Assembly (NCBI GenBank): GCA_949293295.1 | Contig: CASFCG010000023.1 | Location: 1 to 44,305, forward strand | DNA length: 44,305 nucleotides | Direction: 5' to 3' | From: an uncultured Cetobacterium sp. | GTDB taxonomy: Bacteria > Fusobacteriota > Fusobacteriia > Fusobacteriales > Fusobacteriaceae | In this document: piece after piece, positions 26,610-36,529 of the stretch | Layout of the letters: each line of letters begins with the position of its first letter | Position numbering within the stretch: the first letter of the stretch is position 1 | The notes under the pieces: model-generated | What the model saw: the letters and a program-made list of their open reading frames with translations, nothing else | What the model was told of the DNA's origin: nothing | Database searches by the model: none | Program-made: the position numbers and the translations under genes

Positions 26610-27890
26610 TTACAGATATCTCAATTTTATATATATTCCAGCTACAATTAAAGTTTGAATAGCTATTAATGCCCCGAATTTTAAAAATTTTATGAAATCA
26701 ATCTTACATCCTGACTTTCCAGCTACTCCAACAGCTACAACATTTGTTGCAGAACCTAAAATTGATATGTTTCCACCTAGACAAGAACCGAAAGATAATG
26801 CCCACCAAAATGCATCGGCATTTACTCCTTTAAACGTAGGTGCCATTACGTTTATAATTTTAGAAACTGTTGCAGCATTTGCAACATTTCCTATGATAGA
26901 TGTAAAAAATGCTGATATAGTCATAATAGAATATGTGGCAAAACCAAAATCACCTTTGGTTAAAGAAATCATTTTATCACCAATAATATCTATTACATTT
27001 ATTTTTTCAATACCTAATACCATCATAAATAGTCCTATAAAGAAGAATAGTGTATCCCATTCGACGTGTTTGAATATATCAGCCGGTTTTCTTTTGGATA
27101 TTATTACAAGAACTATAGCCCCTGTTAGAGATATTATTGCTAAACCTTTATTTATGAAGTTATTTAAAATAAAACCAGCAATGACTAAAATAAAAATTAT
27201 TCCAGCTTGTTTTAATAATTTTTTATCTTTTAAGCTTCTAGCGGGATTCATTTCCATAATTCTGGCTTTAAGTTCGGTTGAAACTTTAAAATCTTTACCA
27301 TATATAAAATAAACATTTAACAAAAGAACTATTATCGCTAAAACAGCAACAGGAGAGGTGTTAAATAGAAAATCGTTAAATCCTAAGCCACTTTCATGTC
27401 CAATGATTAACTGTGTTGGGTCTCCTATTAAAGTGGCTGTTCCACCAATATTTGCCGCCATTATCTCTGTAATTACAAATGGAAACGGATTTAATTTTAG
27501 TTCTCCAGCGAGAAGGATAGATATAGGCGCCATCAATAAAATAGTTGTGACATTATCTAGAAAAGCAGAGCATAGTGCTGTTACTATTGACAAAAATACA
27601 ATTAATAAAAAAGGTTCTCCTCTAACAAATTTAGCCAAAGTAATTGCAAACCACTGAAAAACACCTGTTTCTGATATTAAATGAACAATAATCATCATTC
27701 CAATCAGTAGAAATAGAATTTCTAGTCTACTTGCAATAGCTTCTTCCAAAGCCTCTTTTTCAGTAAAAATTCCAGCAACTGCCATAGCTAAGCCACCTAT
27801 CATAGTTGCCCAAGCCCCAGGAATTTTTTCAGTTATAATACAGTAAAAAACAGCTATAAAAACCACTAATCCAAATATTAAATTGAACAT
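26610..27890 (-). CDS. ArsB/NhaD-type ion permease
   Basis: 426 residues, about eleven membrane helices, of the ion-transporter (arsenite permease / NhaD / SLC13) superfamily. Typical blocks are LISETGVFQWFA, SAFLDNVTTILLMAPI, TEIMAANIGGTATLIGDPTQLIIG and the second-half repeat TSIIGNVANAATVSKI, GSCLGGNISILGSATNVVAVG. Such proteins move arsenite, Na+/H+ or dicarboxylates; the substrate is not clear, and no arsR/arsC genes are near. Third gene of an operon with a TDT carrier and an EIIA-CBS regulator. Confidence 0.85.
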   Translation of the reverse strand: MFNLIFGLVVFIAVFYCIITEKIPGAWATMIGGLAMAVAGIFTEKEALEEAIASRLEILFLLIGMMIIVHLISETGVFQWFAITLAKFVRGEPFLLIVFLSIVTALCSAFLDNVTTILLMAPISILLAGELKLNPFPFVITEIMAANIGGTATLIGDPTQLIIGHESGLGFNDFLFNTSPVAVLAIIVLLLNVYFIYGKDFKVSTELKARIMEMNPARSLKDKKLLKQAGIIFILVIAGFILNNFINKGLAIISLTGAIVLVIISKRKPADIFKHVEWDTLFFFIGLFMMVLGIEKINVIDIIGDKMISLTKGDFGFATYSIMTISAFFTSIIGNVANAATVSKIINVMAPTFKGVNADAFWWALSFGSCLGGNISILGSATNVVAVGVAGKSGCKIDFIKFLKFGALIAIQTLIVAGIYIKLRYL

Positions 27891-27927
27891 TTTATTTCAC
27901 TTCCCTTTATTTTCGTATATCATATAA

Positions 27928-28851
27928 CTATATATGTAAAATTTTCCTAATAATATCTGTTCTTAAAATAACTCCTAAATACCTATTGTTATCAATAACA
28001 TAGATTCTTGTGATACCTTTTGTCATAAAAAGATAGGAGATTTCCATTAAAGAAGCCTCTTTATCAACAGTTATAACACCTTCTTTTCTGTATAATTCTT
28101 TAATTGTAGTTATTTTTTCATTAACAAGATAGTTTTCAAAAGGCTCTCCAACTGTCATAAAATTTAAATCATTCAAAATAGTAGTATATTTTGGCATTCC
28201 GAACGAAATTAACTCTCTTTCTGTTATCTCACCTAAAAAATTCATTTTGTCGTCAACGACTGGGACTCCACTTACCTTTTCCATGATAATTCTTTTTGCT
28301 ACATCTTCTAGTGTATTATCCACAGTTACAGGTTTTGGTAATGTTGTCATTAAATCCTCAGCTGTAATATTCTTATCAATTTCAATATTAGCTTCTTCTA
28401 AAGTTTTTATAACTTGATGAGGGTTTTTCTCAGATATTATTCGTTCTAAAACCTTATTATTTTTTAAAGCTAATTTCGAAATACCAGACATTATTTTTAA
28501 GATTTTTTTACTTTTTAGAACATCAGAAATTACAAGAATAACTATTTTTATTTCCTCTTCCTGATTTGTTAAAGTTTTAGTTTTTACAGGCTTCTCAGGA
28601 AATCCAATAGCGACAAGTATATCATCAAAGTATTCCATTCTTGCATGAGGAATAGCTACCCCATAACCTAAGTAAGTTGAAGCTTCCTCTTCTCTTTTCA
28701 ACACATACTTTTTAATTAATGCTTCTTCACTTTTAAAGTGATGATTATGTTCAGCAATCTTTGTTATTAGGTCTTCTGCCAATTCGCTGATATTATTCCC
28801 TTTTAAATTTGAAATAATCATTTTTTCTGATAAGTAACTTGATAATTTCAT
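27928..28851 (-). CDS. PTS EIIA (fructose/nitrogen type) fused to two CBS domains
   Basis: 307 residues from ATG 28851 (GGAGGT upstream). Residues 1-150 are an EIIA type-2 domain with the phospho-histidine His69 in GYGVAIPHARM. Residues about 160-215 (ITAEDLMTTLPKPVTVDNTL...VSGVPVVDD) and 240-305 (FMTVGEPF...GITRIYVIDNNRYLG) are two CBS repeats. No EIIB/EIIC partner is nearby. EIIA probably takes phosphate from the general PTS, while CBS pairs bind adenine nucleotides. It sits between two carrier genes, so regulating transport is a reasonable inference but unproven. Confidence 0.85.
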   Translation of the reverse strand: MKLSSYLSEKMIISNLKGNNISELAEDLITKIAEHNHHFKSEEALIKKYVLKREEEASTYLGYGVAIPHARMEYFDDILVAIGFPEKPVKTKTLTNQEEEIKIVILVISDVLKSKKILKIMSGISKLALKNNKVLERIISEKNPHQVIKTLEEANIEIDKNITAEDLMTTLPKPVTVDNTLEDVAKRIIMEKVSGVPVVDDKMNFLGEITERELISFGMPKYTTILNDLNFMTVGEPFENYLVNEKITTIKELYRKEGVITVDKEASLMEISYLFMTKGITRIYVIDNNRYLGVILRTDIIRKILHI

Positions 28852-28871
28852 AAAAACCTCCAATATTTGAT

Positions 28872-29825
28872 TTAGCTAGCTCTTTCCATAGCTTTTAGTT
28901 GATTTATAACAATAAAAACTATTTTTATGAAAATAACTGCTATAAAGAAAACTGCCAAATATGTTTCAACACATCCAATAAAATACCAGAAATTTCCCCT
29001 GTTAACATCTATTTTTCCAATATAACTTGAATATCTTAACATAGCTGTTGAACCGATCGCTAATGGGAATGTAAAGGATGCATAAACAGGTGTAAACTTA
29101 AGTCTCATAATTTTAAACATAGAGATGTACACCAAGCAGGTCATAAAAAGTCCTAATGGAAATAAAAATCCAACAATAGCTGAGTTTGGTTCAGAGAATG
29201 CTACTAAATATCCAGCCAGACATAGATTAGGAGGAGCAGCCATTATTGCAAAAGTAGGAAGTCTTGCATCATCAATTTTTTCTACGAAGATAATTCTATA
29301 TAACATCAGAGGTAGCATAACAATATAAAATGCAAAACCAATATAGAAAAGTAGCTGTGCTAAATAATCCATTTGCATAACTGGAGATGTAACTGAAGCA
29401 ACAACAATTCCGATAGGAGGAACAAACCAACTAGGAACCATATGGCGCATATCCCAAGCCTTAAATCTATGATAGATGAAAGATATTGCAAAGATAGTAT
29501 GAATAAATATACAAAGTAACCATAATCCTCTTCCAAAAGCGGGAGAAAAGCTATACAGTACAACTGAGAAATTCATCAAAGCCATATCTAAAGTTGGGAT
29601 AAAGCTTCCAAGTGTGGGATGTGCCAACTCCTCTCTAAAAACTTCAAAGTGAAACAAGTTTTTTAAAATGATAGGAATTAAAAGTAATAATGAAATAAAG
29701 TTTCCTATATATGTAACTGTTGGTGATGTTATTATTGCAAGAGCACCAGTAACTCCAGAAACACCAAGAGCCAGGCCTGTTAATGCTACTGGTAATGTTC
29801 TGAAATAGTTTTTAAATTTTTTCAT
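28872..29825 (-). CDS. TDT-family (TehA/SLAC1-like) membrane carrier
   Basis: 317 residues with about ten membrane helices, as in tellurite-resistance/dicarboxylate transporters (TehA, Mae1, plant SLAC1). Examples are LPVALTGLALGVSGVTGALA at the N-terminus, HPTLGSFIPTLDMALMN, VPSWFVPPIGIVVASVTSP, MAAPPNLCLAGY and FTFPLAIGSTAMLRYSS. Family members are anion channels or carriers for malate and similar ions. First gene of the three-gene minus-strand operon; AGGAGG stands before the ATG. Confidence 0.85.
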   Translation of the reverse strand: MKKFKNYFRTLPVALTGLALGVSGVTGALAIITSPTVTYIGNFISLLLLIPIILKNLFHFEVFREELAHPTLGSFIPTLDMALMNFSVVLYSFSPAFGRGLWLLCIFIHTIFAISFIYHRFKAWDMRHMVPSWFVPPIGIVVASVTSPVMQMDYLAQLLFYIGFAFYIVMLPLMLYRIIFVEKIDDARLPTFAIMAAPPNLCLAGYLVAFSEPNSAIVGFLFPLGLFMTCLVYISMFKIMRLKFTPVYASFTFPLAIGSTAMLRYSSYIGKIDVNRGNFWYFIGCVETYLAVFFIAVIFIKIVFIVINQLKAMERAS

Positions 29826-30196
29826 TGGAATCCTCCTTTTAAATCATAATACGCCCATAAATTAGTGTATCATTTTTTTTAAAATATTACTAGCACTTTT
29901 TGAATTTTAATTCAAAAAATGAAAAAAAGAATTGTAAATTAAAGGCTTAATAAAATATTACTAAAAAGAGAATATAAAATTTAAGTTAACACATACGAAA
30001 TGTTTATTTAGAGTATACCCCAAATAGACAGTTTTTGTTAAGCACTTATTTTTTTAGAATAGTTCGATTTGATATTGTCCTAAGAGTTAAAATTTTGACA
30101 CTAATTTTTTTATTTAGAATTGTTTTTATAGTGGACTTTCTTCAGAATAGAATGAAATTTTCAAAATGACGTTATTATTAGAATTGAAAAAAGTTG
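29826..30196. other. Upstream half of the intergenic region between the TDT operon and purE
   Basis: No gene is seen. An AT-rich 10-bp palindrome lies at 29897-29918, within the probable control region of the minus-strand operon. A TTGACA at about 30096 lacks a good -10. I could not find a convincing minus-strand promoter. Confidence 0.55.
29897..29918. repeat. 10-bp inverted repeat upstream of the TDT operon
   Basis: TTTTTGAATT, loop TT, then AATTCAAAAA. It sits about 75-95 nt upstream of the TDT start and could be a repressor or activator site, or part of an overlapping minus-strand promoter (TTGAAT). Confidence 0.4.
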
Positions 30197-30224
30197 TTGA
30201 ATAAAAAAAGAAATGTGTTATAAT
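30197..30224 (+). promoter_or_regulatory. purine operon promoter
   Basis: TTGAAT (30197-30202), a 16-nt spacer and TATAAT (30219-30224) preceded by TGT (extended -10). The transcript would start about 30231, just before the riboswitch. Confidence 0.8.
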
Positions 30225-30242
30225 ATGAAAAAAGAAAATAAA

Positions 30243-30310
30243 GCTTGTATAATAGTTGTAATCTGGTCAATGAGTTTCTACCTACTTACCGTAAATAAGT
30301 AGACTACAAG
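30243..30310 (+). ncRNA. Guanine riboswitch aptamer
   Basis: P1 is CTTGTA (30244-30249) with TACAAG (30305-30310). The core has GTTTCTACC (J2/3), the L3 sequence ACCGTAAAT between TACTT and AAGTA, and J3/1 GACTA. The C in GACTA and the CCGTAAA loop are the guanine, not adenine, form of the purine riboswitch. L2 reads AATCTGG rather than the common GATATGG, and P2 is weak. It controls the terminator at 30353. Confidence 0.92.
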
Positions 30311-30352
30311 GTTTTTAAAATATGATTTTTTCATATTCTTTAAGATTCTTGT

Positions 30353-30384
30353 AGGAAATTATTTTAAATAATTTCCTTTTTTTT
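30353..30384 (+). terminator. Riboswitch expression-platform terminator
   Basis: AGGAAATTATTT (30353-30364) and AAATAATTTCCT (30366-30377) form the stem, followed by T8. The alternative antiterminator pairs CTACAAG (30304-30310, which includes the P1 3' strand) with CTTGTAG (30348-30354). Guanine binding holds P1 and so favours termination: an OFF switch. Confidence 0.85.
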
Positions 30385-30418
30385 GTAGTTACAAAATGAC
30401 CGGATATCGGGAGGAATC

Positions 30419-30511
30419 TTGAAGATAAAATTAAAAATTATAATGAGTTACATTAGTTATAATAGATATAGAGAAAAAGAAAAAATAAAAAATAGAAGCA
30501 GATTGATATAG
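30419..30511 (+). CDS. Candidate purine-operon leader peptide (30 codons)
   Basis: A GGGAGG ribosome site (30409-30414) stands 4 nt before TTG 30419, which opens a 30-codon frame beginning MKIKLKIIMSYISYN and ending TAG at 30509-30511. An in-frame ATG is at 30443. Its last codons lie on the 5' arm of the second terminator (30497-30504), so a ribosome finishing the peptide would cover that arm. This is the layout of translation-coupled attenuators. The start spacing is short and the product resembles nothing known to me, so translation is inferred, not shown. Confidence 0.4.
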   Translation: MKIKLKIIMSYISYNRYREKEKIKNRSRLI

Positions 30512-30545
30512 GGATAGGAACGCCCTGTGTTAATCTGCTTTTTTT
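30497..30545 (+). terminator. Second terminator/attenuator before purE
   Basis: AGCAGATT (30497-30504) pairs with AATCTGCT (30532-30539), followed by T7. Inside, AGGG (30510-30513) pairs with CCCT (30523-30526), so the hairpin has symmetrical internal loops. It lies about 20 nt before purE and would stop all transcripts that escape the riboswitch unless it is prevented from forming. A strong terminator in this place must be regulated or leaky. Confidence 0.8.
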
Positions 30546-30563
30546 ATACCTTAGGAGGAAAAA

Positions 30564-31037
30564 ATGAAGATAGGAATAATAATGGGAAGTAAAAGTGATT
30601 TACCAGTAATGAGAGAAGCTGAAATAGTTTTAAAGGAGTTGAAAATAGATTATGAAATAAAGATAGTTTCAGCTCATAGAACACCAAAAAGAATGTATAC
30701 ATATGCACTTGAAGCAAAAGGAAGAGGGATAGGTATTATTATAGCAGGAGCAGGTGGAGCAGCACATCTTCCAGGGATGGTAGCAAGTTTAACAACTTTA
30801 CCAGTAATAGGAGTACCTATTCAGTCAAAATCTTTAAAAGGCTTGGATTCATTACTTTCAATAGTTCAAATGCCCAATGGAATACCAGTGGCAACAGTTG
30901 CTATAAATGCAGCAAAAAACGCAGCTCTTTTAGCAGTTAGAATACTTTCAATCTATGACGAGGAGATTAATATTAGATTGGAAGAATATGTAGAAAAGAT
31001 GGAAAAATCAGTGAAAGAAGAGGTAGAGGATGAGTAA
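30564..31037 (+). CDS. purE: N5-carboxyaminoimidazole ribonucleotide mutase
   Basis: 157 residues, class I Pur[14 protein letters not shown] is the phosphate loop, followed by [11 protein letters not shown] (catalytic His), [17 protein letters not shown] and [22 protein letters not shown]. It rearranges N5-CAIR to CAIR and works after PurK, whose gene overlaps it by 8 nt. Class I type agrees with the presence of purK. AGGAGG precedes the ATG. Confidence 0.96.
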   Translation: MKIGIIMGSKSDLPVMREAEIVLKELKIDYEIKIVSAHRTPKRMYTYALEAKGRGIGIIIAGAGGAAHLPGMVASLTTLPVIGVPIQSKSLKGLDSLLSIVQMPNGIPVATVAINAAKNAALLAVRILSIYDEEINIRLEEYVEKMEKSVKEEVEDE

Positions 31038-32109
31038 AAATATTGGAATATTTGGAGGAGGGCAACTTGGAAAATTTTTATGTGAAGCTTTAAAAAAGAG
31101 AGGTTTAAATTCAATAATATACGATACAAATGAAGATATTTGTGCTAAAGAGGGTGCTACTAAAGTTTTTATAGGAGATTTTTTTAATGAGGGGCTTTTA
31201 GAAAGATTTTCTGAAGAGATAGATATAGGGAGTTATGAATTTGAAAATATTCCATATAACTCAATTGAAAAAGTAAAAGAAAAAACAGAATTTCCACAAG
31301 GTTCCAAAATTTTATACTTAAGTCAAAATAGGTTAAGAGAAAAAAGTAAAGTAAAAGAGATGGGGATAAAAGTTCCAAGTTTTATAAAAATAGATAATGA
31401 GAAAAATTTGAAAGGTCAAATAAAAGATTTTGGATTACCTTGTATTTTAAAAACAGCATCTGGTGGTTATGATGGAAAAGGGCAATGGGTAATAGAAGAA
31501 GAAAAGGATATTCCTGAAAATTTAGATTTGAATGCAGAGTATATTTTAGAAGAAAAAATAAAGTTTGAAAAAGAGCTTTCTTGTATGGTTATAAGGAATA
31601 AACAGGGAGAGATAATAACCTTTCCACTAGCTGAGAATATTCATGAACATGGAATTTTAAAAATAAGTATAATGCCAGCTCAAATAGATAATAAAGTAAT
31701 GAATTTAGGAAGAGAATTGGCTATAAAAATAGCAAAGAATTTAGAATTAATTGGACCATTAGCAATAGAGTTTTTTTTAAAGGATGGAGAGTTATATTTT
31801 AATGAGATGGCTCCAAGACCTCATAATAGTTTCCATTCTACCTTAGATGCTTTTGAGGAATCACAATTTGACCTACATATTAAAAGTATTTTAGGGGAAA
31901 AACTAGTAGAACCTAAATTTTTAAAACCAGTTGTAATGCTGAATATTTTAGGTGAAGATAGAGAAAAAGTTGTAAATGAAACTAGTGATAAATTAAAAAA
32001 AATATATATTTATGGGAAAAAAGAATGGAAAAAAGCTAGAAAAATGGGACATATAAATTTTTTTGGTAAAGATATAGGCGAGCTTATAAACATGGCTAAA
32101 AAATTTTAA
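31030..32109 (+). CDS. purK: N5-carboxyaminoimidazole ribonucleotide synthetase
   Basis: 359 residues of the ATP-grasp family. The N-terminus [12 protein letters not shown], the ATP-binding [15 protein letters not shown] and the C-terminal [20 protein letters not shown] are typical. It carboxylates AIR to N5-CAIR with ATP and bicarbonate. The overlap with purE couples their translation. Length is normal. Confidence 0.95.
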   Translation: MSKNIGIFGGGQLGKFLCEALKKRGLNSIIYDTNEDICAKEGATKVFIGDFFNEGLLERFSEEIDIGSYEFENIPYNSIEKVKEKTEFPQGSKILYLSQNRLREKSKVKEMGIKVPSFIKIDNEKNLKGQIKDFGLPCILKTASGGYDGKGQWVIEEEKDIPENLDLNAEYILEEKIKFEKELSCMVIRNKQGEIITFPLAENIHEHGILKISIMPAQIDNKVMNLGRELAIKIAKNLELIGPLAIEFFLKDGELYFNEMAPRPHNSFHSTLDAFEESQFDLHIKSILGEKLVEPKFLKPVVMLNILGEDREKVVNETSDKLKKIYIYGKKEWKKARKMGHINFFGKDIGELINMAKKF

Positions 32110-32121
32110 AGGAGGAAATCA

Positions 32122-35100
32122 GTGAAAAGATTTTTTGTAAAAAAGAGAGATAAGTTTCAAGTAGAGAGTTTAAGTTTAAAAAATGACCTGAGAGATAGTT
32201 TGAAAGAGGATGGGATAGAAGAAATATCCCTTTATAACGTTTATGATATCTTTAATACAACAGAAGAGGAAAATGAGATATTAAAGAGTAGTATTTTATC
32301 AGAAGTAGTAACTGATGAGGTCTTTGAAAAAGTAGATTTAGAGGGGAAGAAATATATTTCTATAGAGCTTCAACCAGGGCAATATGACCAAAGAGCAGAT
32401 TCAGCAAAGCAGTGTTTGATGTTATTTAGTAAAAATGATAAGGCAGAGATAAAATGTGCAACATTAATAGTTTTTCACGGAGAAGTGAAAAATATTGAAA
32501 AAATAAAAGAGTATTTAATAAATCCTATTGAAAAAAGAGAAAAAGATTTTTCAAAATATGAGTTAGAGGAAGAGCTAAAAATTGAACCAGTAGAAAAAAT
32601 AAATGGATTTATATGTAAAAATTCTAGTGAGCTTGAAAAACTTTTAAAAGAATTAGAGTTAGCAATGGATTTAGAAAATTTAAAATATATTCAAGAGTAT
32701 TTTAAAAATACAGAGAAAAGAGACCCTACAATAACAGAGATAAGAGTATTTGATACTTATTGGTCAGACCATTGTAGACACACAACTTTTGAGACTTATT
32801 TGAGAAATATAGAGATAAAAAGTGAAAAATTCCATGAAGAGTTACAAAACTCCTTTGAAAAATATTTGAAGATTAAAGAAAAATTGGGAGATAAAAAAGA
32901 GATAACTTTAATGAATTTGGCAACTTGTGTAGGAAAATATTTTAAAAAAATAGGAAAACTAGAGGATTTAGAGATTTCTGATGAAATAAATGCTTGTAGT
33001 ATAGAGATAGATGTTGATGTAAATGGAAAAATTGAAAAGTGGCTACTGATGTTTAAAAATGAGACTCACAATCATCCTACAGAGATTGAGCCCTATGGCG
33101 GGGCAAGTACATGTCTAGGTGGAGCAATAAGAGACCCATTATCAGGAAGAGCATATGTGTATCAAGCTATGAGAATAACAGGAGCAGGAGATATAACTGA
33201 AAAAATTGAAGATACTCTAGAAAAAAAGCTTCCTCAAAAGAAAATTTCAAAAGAGGCGGCTTTAGGATATTCATCATATGGAAATCAGATAGGACTTTCA
33301 ACAACTTTTGTAAAAGAGATTTTTGATGAAGGTTATAAAGCTAAAAGAATGGAAGTAGGAGTAGTTATAGGAGCTGCTAAAAAAGAAAATGTAAGAAGAG
33401 AAAAACCTATTCCAGGAGATGTAATAATTCTTTTAGGTGGAAGAACTGGAAGAGATGGAATAGGTGGTGCAACTGGTTCATCTAAAGAACATACAGAGGA
33501 ATCAATAGTAAAGTGTGCAGCAGAAGTACAAAAAGGAAATGCAGTTATAGAAAGGAAAATACAAAGACTATTTAGAAATCCAGCTGTTACAAAACTTATA
33601 AAAAAATCAAATGATTTTGGTGCAGGTGGAGTAAGTGTAGCTATAGGAGAGCTAGCAGAGGGAATAGAGGTAAATTTAGATAAAATAAAAACTAAATATA
33701 GTGGATTAAATGGAACAGATTTAGCAATTTCAGAATCACAGGAAAGAATGGCTGTGGTAGTTGATAAAAAAGATGTTGAGAGATTTTTGAAATATTCAGA
33801 AGAGGAAAATCTAGAAGCAACAGTAGTGGCAGAGGTAACAGATAATAAAAGATTAATCCTTAAATATAAAGGGGAAAATATAGTTGATATCTCTAAAGAG
33901 TTTTTAGATAGTAACGGAGTAATGGGAATACAAGATGTTCAAATAAAAGATAGTCATGAGTTAAATCCTTTTGAAGTAAAAAAAGAGCTAACAAAAGAAA
34001 ATATTCTAAACACCTTAAAAGATTTAAATGTGTGCTCACAAAGAGGAATGGTAGAGATGTTTGACTCTAGTATAGGTAGAAGTACAGTGCTTATGCCATA
34101 TGGTGGAAAATATCAACTAACAGAGATTGAAGCAGGAGTTCAAAAACTACCTGTAGATGGGATTACAGACAGTTGTTCAATACTATCTTATGGATATAAT
34201 CCACAAATATTTAGATATTCTCCATATTTAGGAGCACAGTATGCAGTGATAGAATCTTTAGCAAAAATAGTTGCAACAGGTGGAGATTATAAAAAAGTTA
34301 GATTAACTTTCCAAGAGTATTTTGAAAAATTAGGAAATAATAGTGAAAAATGGGGAAAAGTTTTAGGGGCATTATTAGGAGCATTAGAAGCACAACTTCA
34401 CTTTGATACACCAGCAATAGGTGGAAAAGATAGTATGAGTGGAACTTATAATAATTTAAATGTCCCTCCAACACTTATATCTTTTGCTATAACAACAGAA
34501 AAAACGAAAAATATAATTTCTCCAGAGTTTAAAGAGGGTGGAAATAAAATCTATTTAGTAAAAAGTAGTAGATTAGAAAAAAATATCCCTAATTATCAAG
34601 AGATAAAATCAAATTTTGAAAAGATAAGAGAAGAGATTATAAAGGGGAATATCCTTTCTGCTTTAACTATAAAATTTGGTGGAATAGTAGAGGCAATTTT
34701 TAAAATGAGTTTTGGAAATAAAATAGGAGCTTTAGTAAAAACTGATGAAAATCTATTTAGTATAGCCCCTGGAAGCTTTATAGTTGAAACTAAGGAAAAC
34801 TTGGACTTTGGGATTTTATTAGGAGAAACCACTAAAGAATCAAAAGTAAGTATAAATGAAGTGGAAGTAGGGATATCAGAAGCTGTAAAAAGTTGGGAGA
34901 GCACTCTTGAAAAAATATATCCATATACTGGAGAAAACAAAGGTGAAATAACAGAAAAAACTTGTGAAAAGAAAGTTGTAAAAAAAGCAAAATATTTAGT
35001 AGAAAAGCCAAAGGTATTAATTGTTGTTTTTCCAGGAAGTAATTGTGAGTATGATAGTAAAAAAGCTTTTGAAAAAGCTGGAGCAGAGGTAGAGATATTT

Positions 35101-35802
35101 GTATTTAATAATTTAAATAATGAAAAAATAGAGGAAAGTATAGAAAAAATCAGTGAAAAAATAAGAACTTCACAAATTTTTATGATACCAGGTGGATTCA
35201 GTGCTGGGGATGAACCTGATGGTTCTGGAAAATTTATAGCTAATATCCTACAAAGTGAGAAGATAAAAGAGGCTATTGAAAAGCTTTTAGAGAGAGATGG
35301 ATTGATTTTAGGGATTTGCAATGGATTTCAAGCACTTATAAAATCAGGATTACTTCCATATGGAAAGATAGGAGCAGTATCAAAAAATTCCCCAACATTA
35401 TTTAGAAATAATATAAATAGACATATATCAAGAGTTGTAAATACGAAGATAGTCTCTACTAATTCTCCGTGGTTGACTTCCTTTGAAGTGGGAGAGATAC
35501 ATAGTATTCCAGTTTCTCATGGAGAGGGAAAAATCGTTATAGATGAAAAAGAAGCTAGAGAACTATTTGAAAATGGGCAGATAATAACTCAGTATTGTGA
35601 CATAGATGGAAATGTAACAATGAATGAAAAAGTAAATTTAAATGGTTCTTATTACAATATAGAGGGTATGATTTCAAAATGTGGAAGAATTCTTGGAAAA
35701 ATGGGACATTCAGAAAGATATGAAGTGGGGCTTTTGAAAAATATTTTTGGAAATAAAGAACAGGACATATTTAAAAATGGAGTAGAGTATTTCAAAAAAT
35801 AA
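32122..35802 (+). CDS. purL: Phosphoribosylformylglycinamidine synthase, single-chain PurL
   Basis: 1226 residues, the long single-chain form as in proteobacteria (about 1,290), not the split PurS/Q/L of Bacillus. The N-terminal PurS-like region is followed by the synthetase ([43 protein letters not shown]), and from about residue 1000 by the glutaminase: [11 protein letters not shown], Cys1066 in GICNGFQ, and His1133/Glu1135 in SHGEGK. It converts FGAR to FGAM with glutamine and ATP. The start is GTG 32122 with AAAGGAGG. Confidence 0.96.
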   Translation: MKRFFVKKRDKFQVESLSLKNDLRDSLKEDGIEEISLYNVYDIFNTTEEENEILKSSILSEVVTDEVFEKVDLEGKKYISIELQPGQYDQRADSAKQCLMLFSKNDKAEIKCATLIVFHGEVKNIEKIKEYLINPIEKREKDFSKYELEEELKIEPVEKINGFICKNSSELEKLLKELELAMDLENLKYIQEYFKNTEKRDPTITEIRVFDTYWSDHCRHTTFETYLRNIEIKSEKFHEELQNSFEKYLKIKEKLGDKKEITLMNLATCVGKYFKKIGKLEDLEISDEINACSIEIDVDVNGKIEKWLLMFKNETHNHPTEIEPYGGASTCLGGAIRDPLSGRAYVYQAMRITGAGDITEKIEDTLEKKLPQKKISKEAALGYSSYGNQIGLSTTFVKEIFDEGYKAKRMEVGVVIGAAKKENVRREKPIPGDVIILLGGRTGRDGIGGATGSSKEHTEESIVKCAAEVQKGNAVIERKIQRLFRNPAVTKLIKKSNDFGAGGVSVAIGELAEGIEVNLDKIKTKYSGLNGTDLAISESQERMAVVVDKKDVERFLKYSEEENLEATVVAEVTDNKRLILKYKGENIVDISKEFLDSNGVMGIQDVQIKDSHELNPFEVKKELTKENILNTLKDLNVCSQRGMVEMFDSSIGRSTVLMPYGGKYQLTEIEAGVQKLPVDGITDSCSILSYGYNPQIFRYSPYLGAQYAVIESLAKIVATGGDYKKVRLTFQEYFEKLGNNSEKWGKVLGALLGALEAQLHFDTPAIGGKDSMSGTYNNLNVPPTLISFAITTEKTKNIISPEFKEGGNKIYLVKSSRLEKNIPNYQEIKSNFEKIREEIIKGNILSALTIKFGGIVEAIFKMSFGNKIGALVKTDENLFSIAPGSFIVETKENLDFGILLGETTKESKVSINEVEVGISEAVKSWESTLEKIYPYTGENKGEITEKTCEKKVVKKAKYLVEKPKVLIVVFPGSNCEYDSKKAFEKAGAEVEIFVFNNLNNEKIEESIEKISEKIRTSQIFMIPGGFSAGDEPDGSGKFIANILQSEKIKEAIEKLLERDGLILGICNGFQALIKSGLLPYGKIGAVSKNSPTLFRNNINRHISRVVNTKIVSTNSPWLTSFEVGEIHSIPVSHGEGKIVIDEKEARELFENGQIITQYCDIDGNVTMNEKVNLNGSYYNIEGMISKCGRILGKMGHSERYEVGLLKNIFGNKEQDIFKNGVEYFKK

Positions 35803-35815
35803 AGGAGTGATTGGA

Positions 35816-36529
35816 ATGAATAGAAAGGAACTATATGAGGGAAAAGCAAAAAAGATATATCAAGGGGATAAAGATGATGAAGTTATAATCTATTACAAAG
35901 ATGATGCAACAGCATTTAATAATCTAAAAAAGGGAAAAATTCAAAATAAAGGAGTCTTAAATAATCAAATAACAACTTTAATATATGAATATTTAATGAA
36001 AAATGGAGTAAAAACCCACTATATACAGAGTCTTTCAGATAGAGAGCAACTTTGTAAAAAAGTAGAGATAATATCTTTAGAAGTGATTACAAGGAATGTT
36101 ATTGCAGGGTCAGCATCAAAACTTTTAGGAATAGAAGAGGGAAAAGAGTTGAAAACTCCTATATTTGAAATATGTTACAAAAAAGATGAGTTGGGAGACC
36201 CTATGATAAATAATACCCATGCAATAGCTCTTGGGATTGCAACTGAAGAAGAGTTGAAAAAAATCTATGAAGAAACTAAAAAAATAAATGAACTATTAAA
36301 ATCATTTTTTGATAAAGCTGGAATAAATTTAATTGATTTTAAAATAGAGTTTGGAAAAGATAGTGATGGGAATATTATCTTGGCAGATGAAATATCCCCA
36401 GATTGTTGTAGACTTTGGGATAAAAATACAAATATAAAAATGGATAAAGACAGATTTAGAAGAGATTTAGGAAATGTGGAAGAAGCTTATATTGAAGTCT
36501 TAAGAAGATTAACAAAAGTGGAGGACTAA
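35816..36529 (+). CDS. purC: SAICAR synthetase
   Basis: 237 residues. [13 protein letters not shown] is the N-terminal ATP region; [21 protein letters not shown] and [23 protein letters not shown]-type blocks (split by residues) are the family signatures. It joins CAIR and aspartate. ATG 35816 is chosen because AAGGAG stands 8 nt before it; the in-frame GTG at 35807 overlaps that site. Its stop overlaps the purF start (TAATG). Confidence 0.95.
   Translation: MNRKELYEGKAKKIYQGDKDDEVIIYYKDDATAFNNLKKGKIQNKGVLNNQITTLIYEYLMKNGVKTHYIQSLSDREQLCKKVEIISLEVITRNVIAGSASKLLGIEEGKELKTPIFEICYKKDELGDPMINNTHAIALGIATEEELKKIYEETKKINELLKSFFDKAGINLIDFKIEFGKDSDGNIILADEISPDCCRLWDKNTNIKMDKDRFRRDLGNVEEAYIEVLRRLTKVED

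Noticed and set aside
26692-27312. 206-codon plus-strand frame within the ArsB/NhaD gene
   Set aside because: It mirrors a clear membrane-protein gene on the other strand and has no family features or translation signals.
30385-30545. PRPP or ppGpp (ykkC-type) riboswitch after the guanine aptamer
   Set aside because: I looked for the conserved AGGGTTCC, GACCGAGCGG and GCCCGGGAG blocks; only short, misplaced similarities (ATCGGGAGG, AGGGATAGG) are present.
34596-35321. 241-codon open frame on the minus strand inside purL
   Set aside because: It is an antisense shadow of a well-supported gene, has low-complexity Ser/Phe/Ile composition and no ribosome site.
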